A stretch of DNA of 64,000 bases from Arthrobacter sp. U41 (GTDB taxonomy: Bacteria > Actinomycetota > Actinomycetes > Actinomycetales > Micrococcaceae), in assembly GCF_001750145.1 (NCBI RefSeq), contig NZ_CP015734.1, forward strand, positions 62,001 through 126,000. The letters run 5' to 3'. The translations under genes were made by a program, and so were the position numbers. The notes under the pieces are model-generated. The model was not told the DNA's origin, ran no database searches, and saw only the letters and a list, made by a program, of their open reading frames with translations. This document shows, in pieces, positions 54,711-62,388 of the stretch. Position 1 is the first letter of the stretch; each line of letters opens with the position of its first letter.

Positions 54711-54808
54711 ACGGGAAGTCGCGCCTCCCTGCCGGCCAGCGGTCATGACCTCACCCCCTGCCAGTAGACTCATATCGGCTCTCCAGTCCCCCAGCTTGGA
54801 GAGCCGGG

Positions 54809-54849
54809 AGCCTCCGCGTTTGAGTCCTGGACTAGCGCGGAGGCTTTCC
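54809..54849. terminator. Terminator hairpin
   Basis: 10-bp arms AGCCTCCGCG / CGCGGAGGCT around a 17-base loop, then TTCCTC. It sits at the convergent ends of the HA fragment and the gene at 54865. Confidence 0.65.
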
Positions 54850-54864
54850 TCATACGCCCGCCAA

Positions 54865-55326
54865 CTACCGCGCTGCTGCCAGCGGGCGATCAACCGGATA
54901 CCAGTCCCGGACATAGGGCGTCGATGACCGGGCCGCGGACACCTCAGGCAGCCGGCACGGCGCGGCAGAGGCCCCGGCCGGGCGGCCCGGAAGCGGCGCG
55001 ACGCGTTCAGGGACCGGGTGTGAGATCAGTGAAGGACGTCCGACAGGGGCGTCCAGCACGGCGAGCGGCAGTTCGCGGTGGACAAGGTAATCGCACGCTG
55101 CCGGGCCGGTCATCCTCAGACCCGGGCACCGTCGTCCCCGGTCTTCAATGCCGACATTGGCTGCGCACAAACCGGCTCTGAACGCCCTGCCACCCACGGG
55201 TGCACACCTTTCGAGCCCGCACCAGCTCAGGTACAAGCCATACAGTTCCTCCACGCTGAGACCGTCCCCGTCCGGATCTGCGGCGAGGCACTCATTGAGG
55301 AAATCTTCCAGTGGTGTCTTCGTCAT
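54865..55326 (-). CDS. Hypothetical protein
   Basis: A 153-residue protein from ATG 55326, with AGGAGG five bases upstream. The first 85 residues (PLEDFLNECLAADPDGDGLS, VEELYGLYLSWCGLERCAPV, RAFRAGLCAANVGIEDRGRR) resemble the small winged-helix region found at the end of plasmid/phage primases. The rest is Pro/Ala/Arg-rich. A DNA-binding role is possible; no firm family. Confidence 0.65.
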   Translation of the reverse strand: MTKTPLEDFLNECLAADPDGDGLSVEELYGLYLSWCGLERCAPVGGRAFRAGLCAANVGIEDRGRRCPGLRMTGPAACDYLVHRELPLAVLDAPVGRPSLISHPVPERVAPLPGRPAGASAAPCRLPEVSAARSSTPYVRDWYPVDRPLAAAR

Positions 55327-55700
55327 CGTGGCCTCCTGAATCCTGGCGGCAGAGCCGCTCAAATGAAACAGCAACAGCATGAATGTCAAACATGACCAGC
55401 CCGGAAACGGACGTAAAACACTAAGAATCCAGGACCACCTTTTCACCCTGTCAACCAGATCTTCCGGAGTGAACCCGGTGGACCATGGCCGCCTTGGCAT
55501 ATCCCGCAGCGTGGAGCCACGGAGGCCGTCCCCAAACCGAATCAGAGCCGCAGCGCACCGTTTCGCCGGGTTGTGCCCATTGGGGGTCAGGCGGAGCCCT
55601 CCGCACAGCTCAGGCTGTCCCCACTGGCGTGCAACCCGGCCCCCGCCGGAGGCCGATCCCACAGGTCGATAGTTCTTCTGTCAGTGCTGAGCGCTATGAT
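55327..55700. other. Intergenic, no gene recognised
   Basis: About 370 bases between divergent genes. Long open frames exist on both strands but none looks protein-like. The right end holds the umuD promoter. Confidence 0.4.
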
Positions 55701-55722
55701 TATTCGAAGATATATTCGAATA
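55701..55722. promoter_or_regulatory. LexA-like SOS box upstream of umuD
   Basis: CGAAGATATATTCG (55705-55718) fits the actinobacterial/Gram-positive CGAAC-N4-GTTCG pattern with two changes and is the centre of a longer near-palindrome (TATTCGAA...TTCGAATA). It lies just before the UmuD start and would put the pair under SOS control. Confidence 0.65.
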
Positions 55723-55733
55723 AAAGGTGTGTT

Positions 55734-56165
55734 GTGGGCGTTCTTGTTGGTCCCCGCGTGATAGATGCGGGTGCGTCGTTGTTGTCGGTGCTGATCTCTC
55801 CGGTCGCTGTCGCGGCCGGGTATCCCTCGCCCGCGCAGGACTACTTCGACGGGCGGATCGACCTGAATGAGCACCTGATCAAGGACGTCACGTCCACCTA
55901 CGTGGTGCGGGTGTCCGGGGACTCCATGACCGGCGCCGGGATCAGCGACGGCGATGAACTGATCGTCAACCGCGCCCTGGAACCGGTGGACGGGTCCGTG
56001 GTCGTCGCGGTCCTGGACGGGGAGCTGACCATCAAACGGCTGCGGATCACGGGTACCGGGGTCGTGCTGCAGGCAGAGAACCCCGCGTACCCGGATATCC
56101 GGGTACCGTCCTTATCCGATCTGGTGGTGTGGGGCGTCGTAACCCGATGCCTCCACCACCTTTAG
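55734..56165 (+). CDS. umuD: UmuD-like autoproteolytic polymerase subunit
   Basis: A 143-residue LexA/UmuD-fold protein. SPVAVAAGYPSPAQDYFDGR carries the Ala-Gly self-cleavage site, VVRVSGDSMTGAGISDGDEL the catalytic Ser, and VVVAVLDGELTIKRLRITG the catalytic Lys. Cleaved UmuD joins UmuC to form the translesion polymerase. GTG at 55734 has AAAGG upstream. It is 9 bases from umuC. Confidence 0.9.
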   Translation: MGVLVGPRVIDAGASLLSVLISPVAVAAGYPSPAQDYFDGRIDLNEHLIKDVTSTYVVRVSGDSMTGAGISDGDELIVNRALEPVDGSVVVAVLDGELTIKRLRITGTGVVLQAENPAYPDIRVPSLSDLVVWGVVTRCLHHL

Positions 56166-56174
56166 GGCCCGGAC

Positions 56175-57473
56175 GTGTCTAAACCGGCGGTCATGCGGCA
56201 GCTGCCGCAGATCGCGCACGTGGACGTGAACTGCTTCTACGCCTCGGCCGAGCGGGCCTTCAACCCCGCCCTGGAGGGCCGGCCCGTCATCGTCCTCTCC
56301 AACAACGACGGCTGCGCCGTCACCCGCTCCCCCGAAGCCAAAGCCCTGGGCATCGCCATGGGCGAGCCGTGGTTCAAACTCGCACCCCGCGCCAAGGAAT
56401 GGGGACTCGTCGCCCTCTCGAGTAACTACGAGCTTTACGGGGACATCAGCGCCAGGGTCATGGAGCTGTTGGGCCGGTACTCGGCCTGGCTGGAGGTCTA
56501 CAGCATCGACGAGGCTTTCCTCGGCGTCAAAGGCACCCCCGACGAACTCCTCGCCCTCGGACGGACGATGAAGACAGCCGTGCGGCGCAACGTCGGCGTG
56601 CCCGTCTGCGTCGGCATCGGACCCACGAAGACGATTTCGAAGCTGGCGAACAAATGGGCGAAGAACAACTCTGCGTTCTCCGGGGTCTGCCACTGGGACT
56701 CCGTCCCCGCCGCCGAGAGAGAAGGGCTGATGCGGCGTCTGTCCGTCATTGAGGTCTGGGGTGTCGCCACCCGGTTGACCAAACGCCTCAACGCCCTCGG
56801 CATCCACTCCGTTCTGGACTTGTCCCGGGCGGACCCGGTGATGATCCGGGACCGCTTCTCCGTGGTCATGATGCGCACCGTCCTGGAACTGCAGGGAACC
56901 CCCTGCATCCCGATGGAGGAAGAACGGATCGGCCGGGACCAGCTCATCTTCTCCCGCTCCTTCGCCACCCCCATCACCACCGCCGACGGGATCCGGCAGG
57001 TCATGAGCGTCTACGGCCAGCAGGCCTCGGCACGGCTGGCCAGACACGGACTCCAAGCCAAAGTCCTCACCGCATTCGCCGGGACCTCCTACTTCAACCC
57101 GAAAGACACCTCCTACCCCTCCGTCAGTGTGACCCTGCCGATGCCGACCGCCGACCCGGTGATCCTCACCAAAGCAGCCTACGCGCTCCTTCCCCGCATC
57201 GTGGAGGGCATCCGGTACGCCAGGGCTGGGATCATGGTCACCGACCTGCGCCTCAGCGGCAACCAGGCACCCCTGGCCCTGTTCGAAAACCCGCACGAGG
57301 AACGCCACCTCGGTTCACTTCTCGAAGATGTCATCCGCCGGTACGGGCGCGGCTTCATCGGCCTGGGCCATGCCGGTATCCGCAGCGGCCCGGAATGGAC
57401 CATGAAGCGGGACATGCTCTCCCCCCGCTACACCACCCACTGGGACGAACTCCCCCTCGTCAAAGCCGCCTAA
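56175..57473 (+). CDS. umuC: UmuC-type Y-family DNA polymerase
   Basis: A 432-residue error-prone polymerase. QIAHVDVNCFYASAERAFNP and YSAWLEVYSIDEAFLGVKGT hold the catalytic acids (D-x-N, S-I-D-E). VCVGIGPTKTISKLANKWAK is the family core, followed by the helix-hairpin-helix thumb (RLSVIEVWGVATRLTKRLNA) and little-finger domain. With UmuD it bypasses lesions. Plasmid-borne umuDC operons are common. Confidence 0.95.
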   Translation: MSKPAVMRQLPQIAHVDVNCFYASAERAFNPALEGRPVIVLSNNDGCAVTRSPEAKALGIAMGEPWFKLAPRAKEWGLVALSSNYELYGDISARVMELLGRYSAWLEVYSIDEAFLGVKGTPDELLALGRTMKTAVRRNVGVPVCVGIGPTKTISKLANKWAKNNSAFSGVCHWDSVPAAEREGLMRRLSVIEVWGVATRLTKRLNALGIHSVLDLSRADPVMIRDRFSVVMMRTVLELQGTPCIPMEEERIGRDQLIFSRSFATPITTADGIRQVMSVYGQQASARLARHGLQAKVLTAFAGTSYFNPKDTSYPSVSVTLPMPTADPVILTKAAYALLPRIVEGIRYARAGIMVTDLRLSGNQAPLALFENPHEERHLGSLLEDVIRRYGRGFIGLGHAGIRSGPEWTMKRDMLSPRYTTHWDELPLVKAA

Positions 57474-57513
57474 ACCACCGCAAGACAGCAGAATCACGGA
57501 AGAAACGCCACGC

Positions 57514-57828
57514 ATGAGCACCATCACCGACACCTCCCCGCAGACCCACGACCTGCAGGTCCGGACCGACCCGGCAGGTAAACCCCTCGCCATCCGCCAC
57601 GACGGACAGATCTGGCTTGTCGATCCCGACACCGACTCCCAACACTGGTACGGACGGGACGCCTGGTGGGACACCCGCCGCACGGCAGCCGTCGGCAGCG
57701 GCGACCTGGTCAGCATCGAATACTGGCGCGTCCAGGTCCGCCTGGGCTGCAGCTCCGCGCTGCGGACATTCACGGTGCGCCGGAATCCACTCTCCCCCCA
57801 GTGGCTGCTGGAAAGCATCAGCGACTAG
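57514..57828 (+). CDS. Hypothetical protein (DUF6504-like)
   Basis: A 104-residue protein directly after umuC. KPLAIRHDGQIWLVDPDTDS, WYGRDAWWDTRRTAAV and SIEYWRVQVRLGCSSALRTF resemble small proteins found next to Y-family polymerase genes in Actinobacteria. Likely part of the SOS operon; biochemical role unknown. Confidence 0.65.
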   Translation: MSTITDTSPQTHDLQVRTDPAGKPLAIRHDGQIWLVDPDTDSQHWYGRDAWWDTRRTAAVGSGDLVSIEYWRVQVRLGCSSALRTFTVRRNPLSPQWLLESISD

Positions 57829-57834
57829 GCCACA

Positions 57835-58209
57835 GTGACCCCTCAAACCATCAATGATCAGACCTGGGCCGGCGTCCGGACGGAGTTCACGCTGCCGACC
57901 CTCGCGCAGGTGCATCGCCGGCTCTCCGAGCTTATGGAAGACCCGGAACCGGTCATGCGCCAGCTCGTCCGCGTCTTCATTGACGACGGGACCTTCTGCC
58001 CGGGATTCCAGTTCCTCCCCCGCGGACAGCTCCAGCCACCCGTCACAGCACTCTTCCGCAGAGCCATGGAGCTGGACATTCCGCATAACTACTTCACCCT
58101 CTGGATGGTCACGCCATCCAGGGAACTTGCCGGAGCCCGCCCCGTTGACCTTCTCAAGAACAGTTGCTCCCCCCTGCTTCGCGCTCTGGAAGCCTTCCGC
58201 TGGCGGTAG
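57835..58209 (+). CDS. Hypothetical protein, DUF2384-like
   Basis: A 124-residue protein from a GTG at 57835. The C-terminal half (VTALFRRAMELDIPHNYFTL, WMVTPSRELAGARPVDLLKN) resembles the Xre/MbcA/ParS toxin-binding domain (pattern W-x3-P-x3-L-x-G-x-x-P-x-D-L-L). No RES-domain toxin is next to it. It is 6 bases after the previous gene, so it may belong to the SOS operon. Confidence 0.6.
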   Translation: MTPQTINDQTWAGVRTEFTLPTLAQVHRRLSELMEDPEPVMRQLVRVFIDDGTFCPGFQFLPRGQLQPPVTALFRRAMELDIPHNYFTLWMVTPSRELAGARPVDLLKNSCSPLLRALEAFRWR

Positions 58210-58252
58210 TGCAGCCTCTTGACCGAACAGGTTAGGTGCGTAGCGTTGGCCC

Positions 58253-58525
58253 ATGGGACTTATTTACGACGACGCTGACCTGGCAGCCCTCACGCTGACG
58301 CGCCTCGCCGCGAAAGAGGCCGAGGGACCCGGCGGTTTAGACGGGCGCACGCACGAATACTTGAGCGACCTGGAACAAGGTAACGGCACCGCCTACCTGG
58401 AGCTGGTGGCCATTGCCGTCGCCCGGGTCCATTTCAGGGCCTTGGACGACCTGGGCCGGGCCACCGGCGCAGACTCAACAGCTCTGCTGGACGCCGCCGA
58501 GGTAGACGCACTGGAATCCGTGTAA
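58253..58525 (+). CDS. Small hypothetical protein
   Basis: A 90-residue acidic helical protein (YDDADLAALTLTRLAAKEAE, YLSDLEQGNGTAYLELVAIA, VHFRALDDLGRATGADSTAL). It follows the umuDC-linked genes. No family recognised. Confidence 0.6.
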   Translation: MGLIYDDADLAALTLTRLAAKEAEGPGGLDGRTHEYLSDLEQGNGTAYLELVAIAVARVHFRALDDLGRATGADSTALLDAAEVDALESV

Positions 58526-58639
58526 GTTCCGGCAGGCATGAGGTGTTCAGGTGGAAATCACCGGCACGATTGACACCTGACTATGTCAGTCTGATCGGAG
58601 CCCGTTAATACGGCCCAAACGGCACCCACTCCGCCACCC

Positions 58640-59134
58640 CTAGCCGGGGTTGAGAGTTCGTATCCACCAGTCGGCGATTTCCTCTGCAGCCGTGCTCAGC
58701 GCCAATGCTTTTTCCCGGTTCACCCCTTGGTTCTCCCCATGGGCAATTTTGTTCCTGAAAGCGACCAAGTTCGATAACTGAGTACGAAGCGCTTCGTCGT
58801 TTTCTCCGAGGAAGGCATCAAGATCTTCTCCCCATGCTGGTTCAAATCTCTCGGCTAGCTCTCTAAGAGCCGAAAGCGATGGATTGCGCGATCTGGTCAA
58901 CCACGTGAGGCTAAACGACTTCACGGGGCCACCGGACTTGCCTTCTATATACCCGCGGGCGCACTGCATGACCGTTTGTTCCAGATGACCGCAGCTCCTA
59001 AGAACCAATAGCCTCGCCAACCAACCAACAGCTTCCGGGGGGAGGTCCTTATTGATGTCTTCTACGACCTCGCGGAGTTGATCCAAGTTGGATCTCGACG
59101 ACGTAACCTCCCAGGGAGGCCAGATTTTAGCCAT
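58640..59134 (-). CDS. HEPN-domain protein (MAE_28990-like)
   Basis: A 164-residue helical protein. The key motif is LVAFRNKIAHGENQG (R-N-x3-H, the HEPN RNase signature). An acidic helix with LREVVEDINKDLPPEAVGWL and HLEQTVMQCARGYIEGKSGG precedes it. HEPN proteins are often RNases in toxin-antitoxin and abortive-infection systems. It starts 6 bases after the DUF262 stop, without its own clear Shine-Dalgarno, so the two are probably translationally coupled. Confidence 0.8.
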   Translation of the reverse strand: MAKIWPPWEVTSSRSNLDQLREVVEDINKDLPPEAVGWLARLLVLRSCGHLEQTVMQCARGYIEGKSGGPVKSFSLTWLTRSRNPSLSALRELAERFEPAWGEDLDAFLGENDEALRTQLSNLVAFRNKIAHGENQGVNREKALALSTAAEEIADWWIRTLNPG

Positions 59135-59140
59135 GGAACA

Positions 59141-60277
59141 TCAGTTAGCAAAGGCTCGAGTAGCAAGGGCCAAACGCTTGCGAACGCTCTCTTCATCCGC
59201 AGTGGACCGCCCGATAGCCGCGCTCATCTCGCTGTTTTGCATCAACGGCGGTATCGCGGCAGTCACCTCCGCCGGTGATGGAGAACTTAGTTCCAGCCGC
59301 CTCATCAACCCCACGAACAGTGCTTCCGTCAAAGCCGCATTGACGGCACTCCCGCCTGGACGAAGAACCGACTGTCCAGGTCCTGTGAGGAGCAGTCTCG
59401 CCGCGGCCTTGAAGCGGTATTCGATGTCCTCAGTATCGATGTCGCCCAGATTTCGGTGGGCGGCCATGACGTCGTTAAGGTATTTCTTCAACGGCCGCCT
59501 GTACGTCCCCGGAGTGACGCCAAGAGCAATAATCCGAAGAATCAACTCCTGATCGCGAATGTGCAGCGGTGGGCGACCGTAGAGAGCCCGCCACTCTTCA
59601 GATTCTGACAACTTCGTCAGCCAGGACACGAAGTCACCGGCATATAGAGCGATCCGAATTTCGTGGGGGGTTAACTGTGTACCCCCAGAGTTGAGTCGTT
59701 CAAATACTTGGTACACCGCATCCAGTGACTCCGCAGTCGGTTGCGTTTGCACAATCGTCGCTTGAATGAATGTGTTGTCGACCTGGCGCCGCTGCTCGGC
59801 CGGCAGCGTCTCATAGGTCAAGCCACGAAACCTTTGAGCCACCGACTGAAGAGAGAACTCCTTCTTGTGAACCACTCCCTGACAGAACGCCCTTAGCGTT
59901 CTCAGACGTTGCTGCCCATCCAGTACCAGATAACGGCGATCCGTTTGTTGTACAAGAAAGATGCCGGGAATCGGATACCCCAGCAGCAGAGACTCAATAA
60001 ACCTGTCCATTTGCGTTTTCGTCCATACGAACTGGCGTTGGAAGCGAGCGGTCTCTATGGAGTCATCTGCGTAGTCGTCACCGAACGTCGGAATGATGAT
60101 GTCGTTACGCTGGAGCCGCCGCACGAGGCCTTCGACGTCAAAGTCCGTACTCGTGTAAGACACTTGAGTCGGGTCCGGATCTGGTGCGCTTTCGTCCTCA
60201 AGCTCTTCCTCAGTGATATCTGGATCAGATAGGACCCCTTGGCTTGGGCGCGCGGTTTGGGACAAATGCTCAGTCAT
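59141..60277 (-). CDS. DUF262 domain protein (GmrSD N-terminal type)
   Basis: A 378-residue protein. The DUF262 domain has DVEGLVRRLQRNDIIIPTFG, RFQRQFVWTKTQMDRFIESL, LLGYPIPGIFLVQQTD and RYLVLDGQQRLRTLRAFCQG (the DGQQR motif of the ParB/Srx-like NTPase/nuclease fold). LNDVMAAHRNLGDIDTEDIE and the C-terminus are helical. No DUF1524 HNH domain is fused, unlike GmrSD. It is the first gene of a two-gene operon with the HEPN protein. ATG at 60277. Confidence 0.88.
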   Translation of the reverse strand: MTEHLSQTARPSQGVLSDPDITEEELEDESAPDPDPTQVSYTSTDFDVEGLVRRLQRNDIIIPTFGDDYADDSIETARFQRQFVWTKTQMDRFIESLLLGYPIPGIFLVQQTDRRYLVLDGQQRLRTLRAFCQGVVHKKEFSLQSVAQRFRGLTYETLPAEQRRQVDNTFIQATIVQTQPTAESLDAVYQVFERLNSGGTQLTPHEIRIALYAGDFVSWLTKLSESEEWRALYGRPPLHIRDQELILRIIALGVTPGTYRRPLKKYLNDVMAAHRNLGDIDTEDIEYRFKAAARLLLTGPGQSVLRPGGSAVNAALTEALFVGLMRRLELSSPSPAEVTAAIPPLMQNSEMSAAIGRSTADEESVRKRLALATRAFAN

Positions 60278-60520
60278 CACATCAGAGTAGCGGTGAGCGC
60301 GCCTAGTTGCTGGCTGCGAACCAACGGATGATCGTCCTCCCTTGCTTCTTACATGGGACAAAAAGACCGGGGTGCCTGCGTCAACGAGATCAGAGCCACC
60401 GTGAAGGCCAGAACGATACCCACCGGTTGTAGGCGGGACGATTCCCCGCGACAGTTGCCCGCGTTGCTGCAGAAGCCGCAGTGGGTCCTCAGTGTTGAAC
60501 GAAGAAGATGCAGGAGCCCC

Positions 60521-60838
60521 ATGTCCGTTCAGACAGCGACAGACCTGAGATTCCGTGCCGACTCGTTCATGCTGCCCCGGACAGAACAGGTACTGGGCTC
60601 TGTAAGTGCTTGGTGGGCGACCAAGGCCTCACAAGCGGGAATCACCGGAAAATGGGCTGACGTAACGCAGGCGCTAAGCGCTCTCCCTCCTGCTGAGCTG
60701 CCCCAATCGTCCCTGGACGACGTGGCTTCGGGTGTAACTCCCGAAACGCTCGGGCAGCTGTACGTGAACTCGCTGCCCGGCGGTGAACGATCCAAAGAGG
60801 GTAAGCACTACACGCCGGCCGCGCAGGCCCCTGTCTAG
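60521..60838 (+). pseudogene. N6-DNA methylase N-terminal fragment
   Basis: About 100 residues: ADSFMLPRTEQVLGSVSAWW, GVTPETLGQLYVNSLPGGER, SKEGKHYTPAAQA. The G-x-x-Y-x...G-x-Y-T-P pattern is the start of the catalytic region of type I/IIG/BREX-type N6-methylases. A good AGGAG precedes the ATG at 60521. The frame stops after APV and no motif I or NPPY follows, so the gene was cut, probably by the Tn3-type element whose end is at 61109. It is divergent from DUF262. Confidence 0.65.
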
Positions 60839-61108
60839 TCGGTGTTGGAGCGGTTTTTTCCTAAACGACGCCGATCCGGACCTCGTCGCGAATCGGCGCC
60901 GGTGATCGCAACCAACTCCGGTGCAGTCTCCAACCAGTGACCGTCCGATGCCTCGAACCACACCGTCCAGCTCGTCGCCGATCTGCTTCAGGCCCCGCGC
61001 TCCACGATCACCTCCACAAAACAAGCATCGGACGACGCCCCACCCTAACGCCGTGACCCGGCGTAACAGCGGTGCCGACCAGAACCTCTACTACCTGGGC
61101 CCCACCGG

Positions 61109-61145
61109 CTTAGCGTGACTTTCCCGAGCATTGGTCCTCGACCCC
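61109..61145. repeat. Tn3-type terminal inverted repeat
   Basis: Read on the minus strand it begins GGGGTCGAGGACCA and ends CACGCTAAG, 37 bp. It is closely related to the ends of the miniature element at 42304-42658. The body of the element should lie to its left, between the truncated methylase and this end, where no transposase is recognised. Confidence 0.75.
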
Positions 61146-61578
61146 CGACTACTGCTGGGCCGGCTTCGTTGCGGAGCCGAACAATGGCTGCGCGTGCACT
61201 GGCTCCGAATTCTTAGCGACTGATCCCGACCTGGCCGAAGCTGTCCGACGCACCGGAGTCCACGTCAGCTGAGCGGCCATCGTCATGGGAGCTGTTATCG
61301 GCGTTCGCCCAAAGCGTGCCTCTCATTGCGCGTGGATCCACCGGATGCGTCAGGCCCGAATGATGTAGTGGCATCGCCTCCCAGCGCGGGTCCCGTCCAC
61401 GCTGGGGGAGACCGTCAGCGGTGCCGCAGCAGTGACAACCCATGATGGGTGTCGCCGGTTATCAAGATTTATCAACACACGGTGGCGTTCCCGGCATGGG
61501 CAATCGAAGGCGAGCCATTTGCTCGTGCCCCCATCCTGAACGATTGGGCAGTCGTGAGCAAGTGAGTCACCCTCCCGC
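61146..61578. other. Intergenic, no gene recognised
   Basis: About 430 bases right of the Tn3-type end with no credible gene. Confidence 0.45.
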
Positions 61579-62115
61579 TCAATTGGCCTGGCGTCGTGCG
61601 AGCCAGGCGTCGAAATTTAGGATTGGCCTCTTGTTGGCGGCGCGCGGGTTGTCGTACCAAACGGAAAAGCGACTAATCAGGTAGCTGAGATAGGAATCAG
61701 CATTTTCCCACCAAATTGGGTCATGCCTCGAGACCTCAAAATCGGCGTCTTCGGGAAAGAGATTGGACCAACCGACAGCACCAAAGTGCTCTCCCAAAGC
61801 GGCTGCGACGCTACGTCTAGCATGACGGCCCGCAGACGGCAGGCGGGTTACGTACTTGCGGTAGGCAGTCTCCCATGAGGAGACTGCCTCCGAGATGTCC
61901 CGGGGCTGAACGGGTTCAATGGCGGAGCGTTCGACGACCCGGCGGATATCCTGCAGAGCCTCGGTGAGGGCGGACGCCGCTTCACGCTGAACTGCGCGCT
62001 GGTCGGCTCGGTCTTCGCGGAGCAGGGTCAACCGGTGAACCAAAACCACGGAGATCAGCAGTCCGATTACTGAAACGCCGGCTGCAATAACCGGACCTGA
62101 AAGCAACTCGTTCAA
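61579..62115 (-). CDS. Membrane-anchored hypothetical protein
   Basis: A 178-residue protein. One N-terminal membrane helix (LLSGPVIAAGVSVIGLLISV) is followed by a charged helical cytosolic part (LREDRADQRAVQREAASALT, EALQDIRRVVERSAIEP) and WENADSYLSYLISRFSVWYD. Similar single-pass anchored proteins occur in defence islands, but I recognise no family. It is in the same direction as the DUF2326-type gene, about 270 bases downstream. Confidence 0.7.
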   Translation of the reverse strand: MNELLSGPVIAAGVSVIGLLISVVLVHRLTLLREDRADQRAVQREAASALTEALQDIRRVVERSAIEPVQPRDISEAVSSWETAYRKYVTRLPSAGRHARRSVAAALGEHFGAVGWSNLFPEDADFEVSRHDPIWWENADSYLSYLISRFSVWYDNPRAANKRPILNFDAWLARRQAN

Positions 62116-62388
62116 ATCTCCCCGTCCGTATGCACTCGTTCTGAAAGCTTACCGACAGGGGATCACCCGCTTGCCTTAGACATCACCTATCCGCCGCACA
62201 TGGGCTGCCGACGACTCATCGCCTTCAGCGGTCCGTCCACGCACGGCGACAGAACTCCCTGAAATCACGTCAGCACCCAAAAAGCAGCGGGTAACGATTT
62301 CGAACAGGGAACGTATGCGCTGTTATCGGCGATTCCGTTCAAATGAAGCCGCGCGGATGCAGGGCTAGCAGTTACCCGGCTGGGCGAT

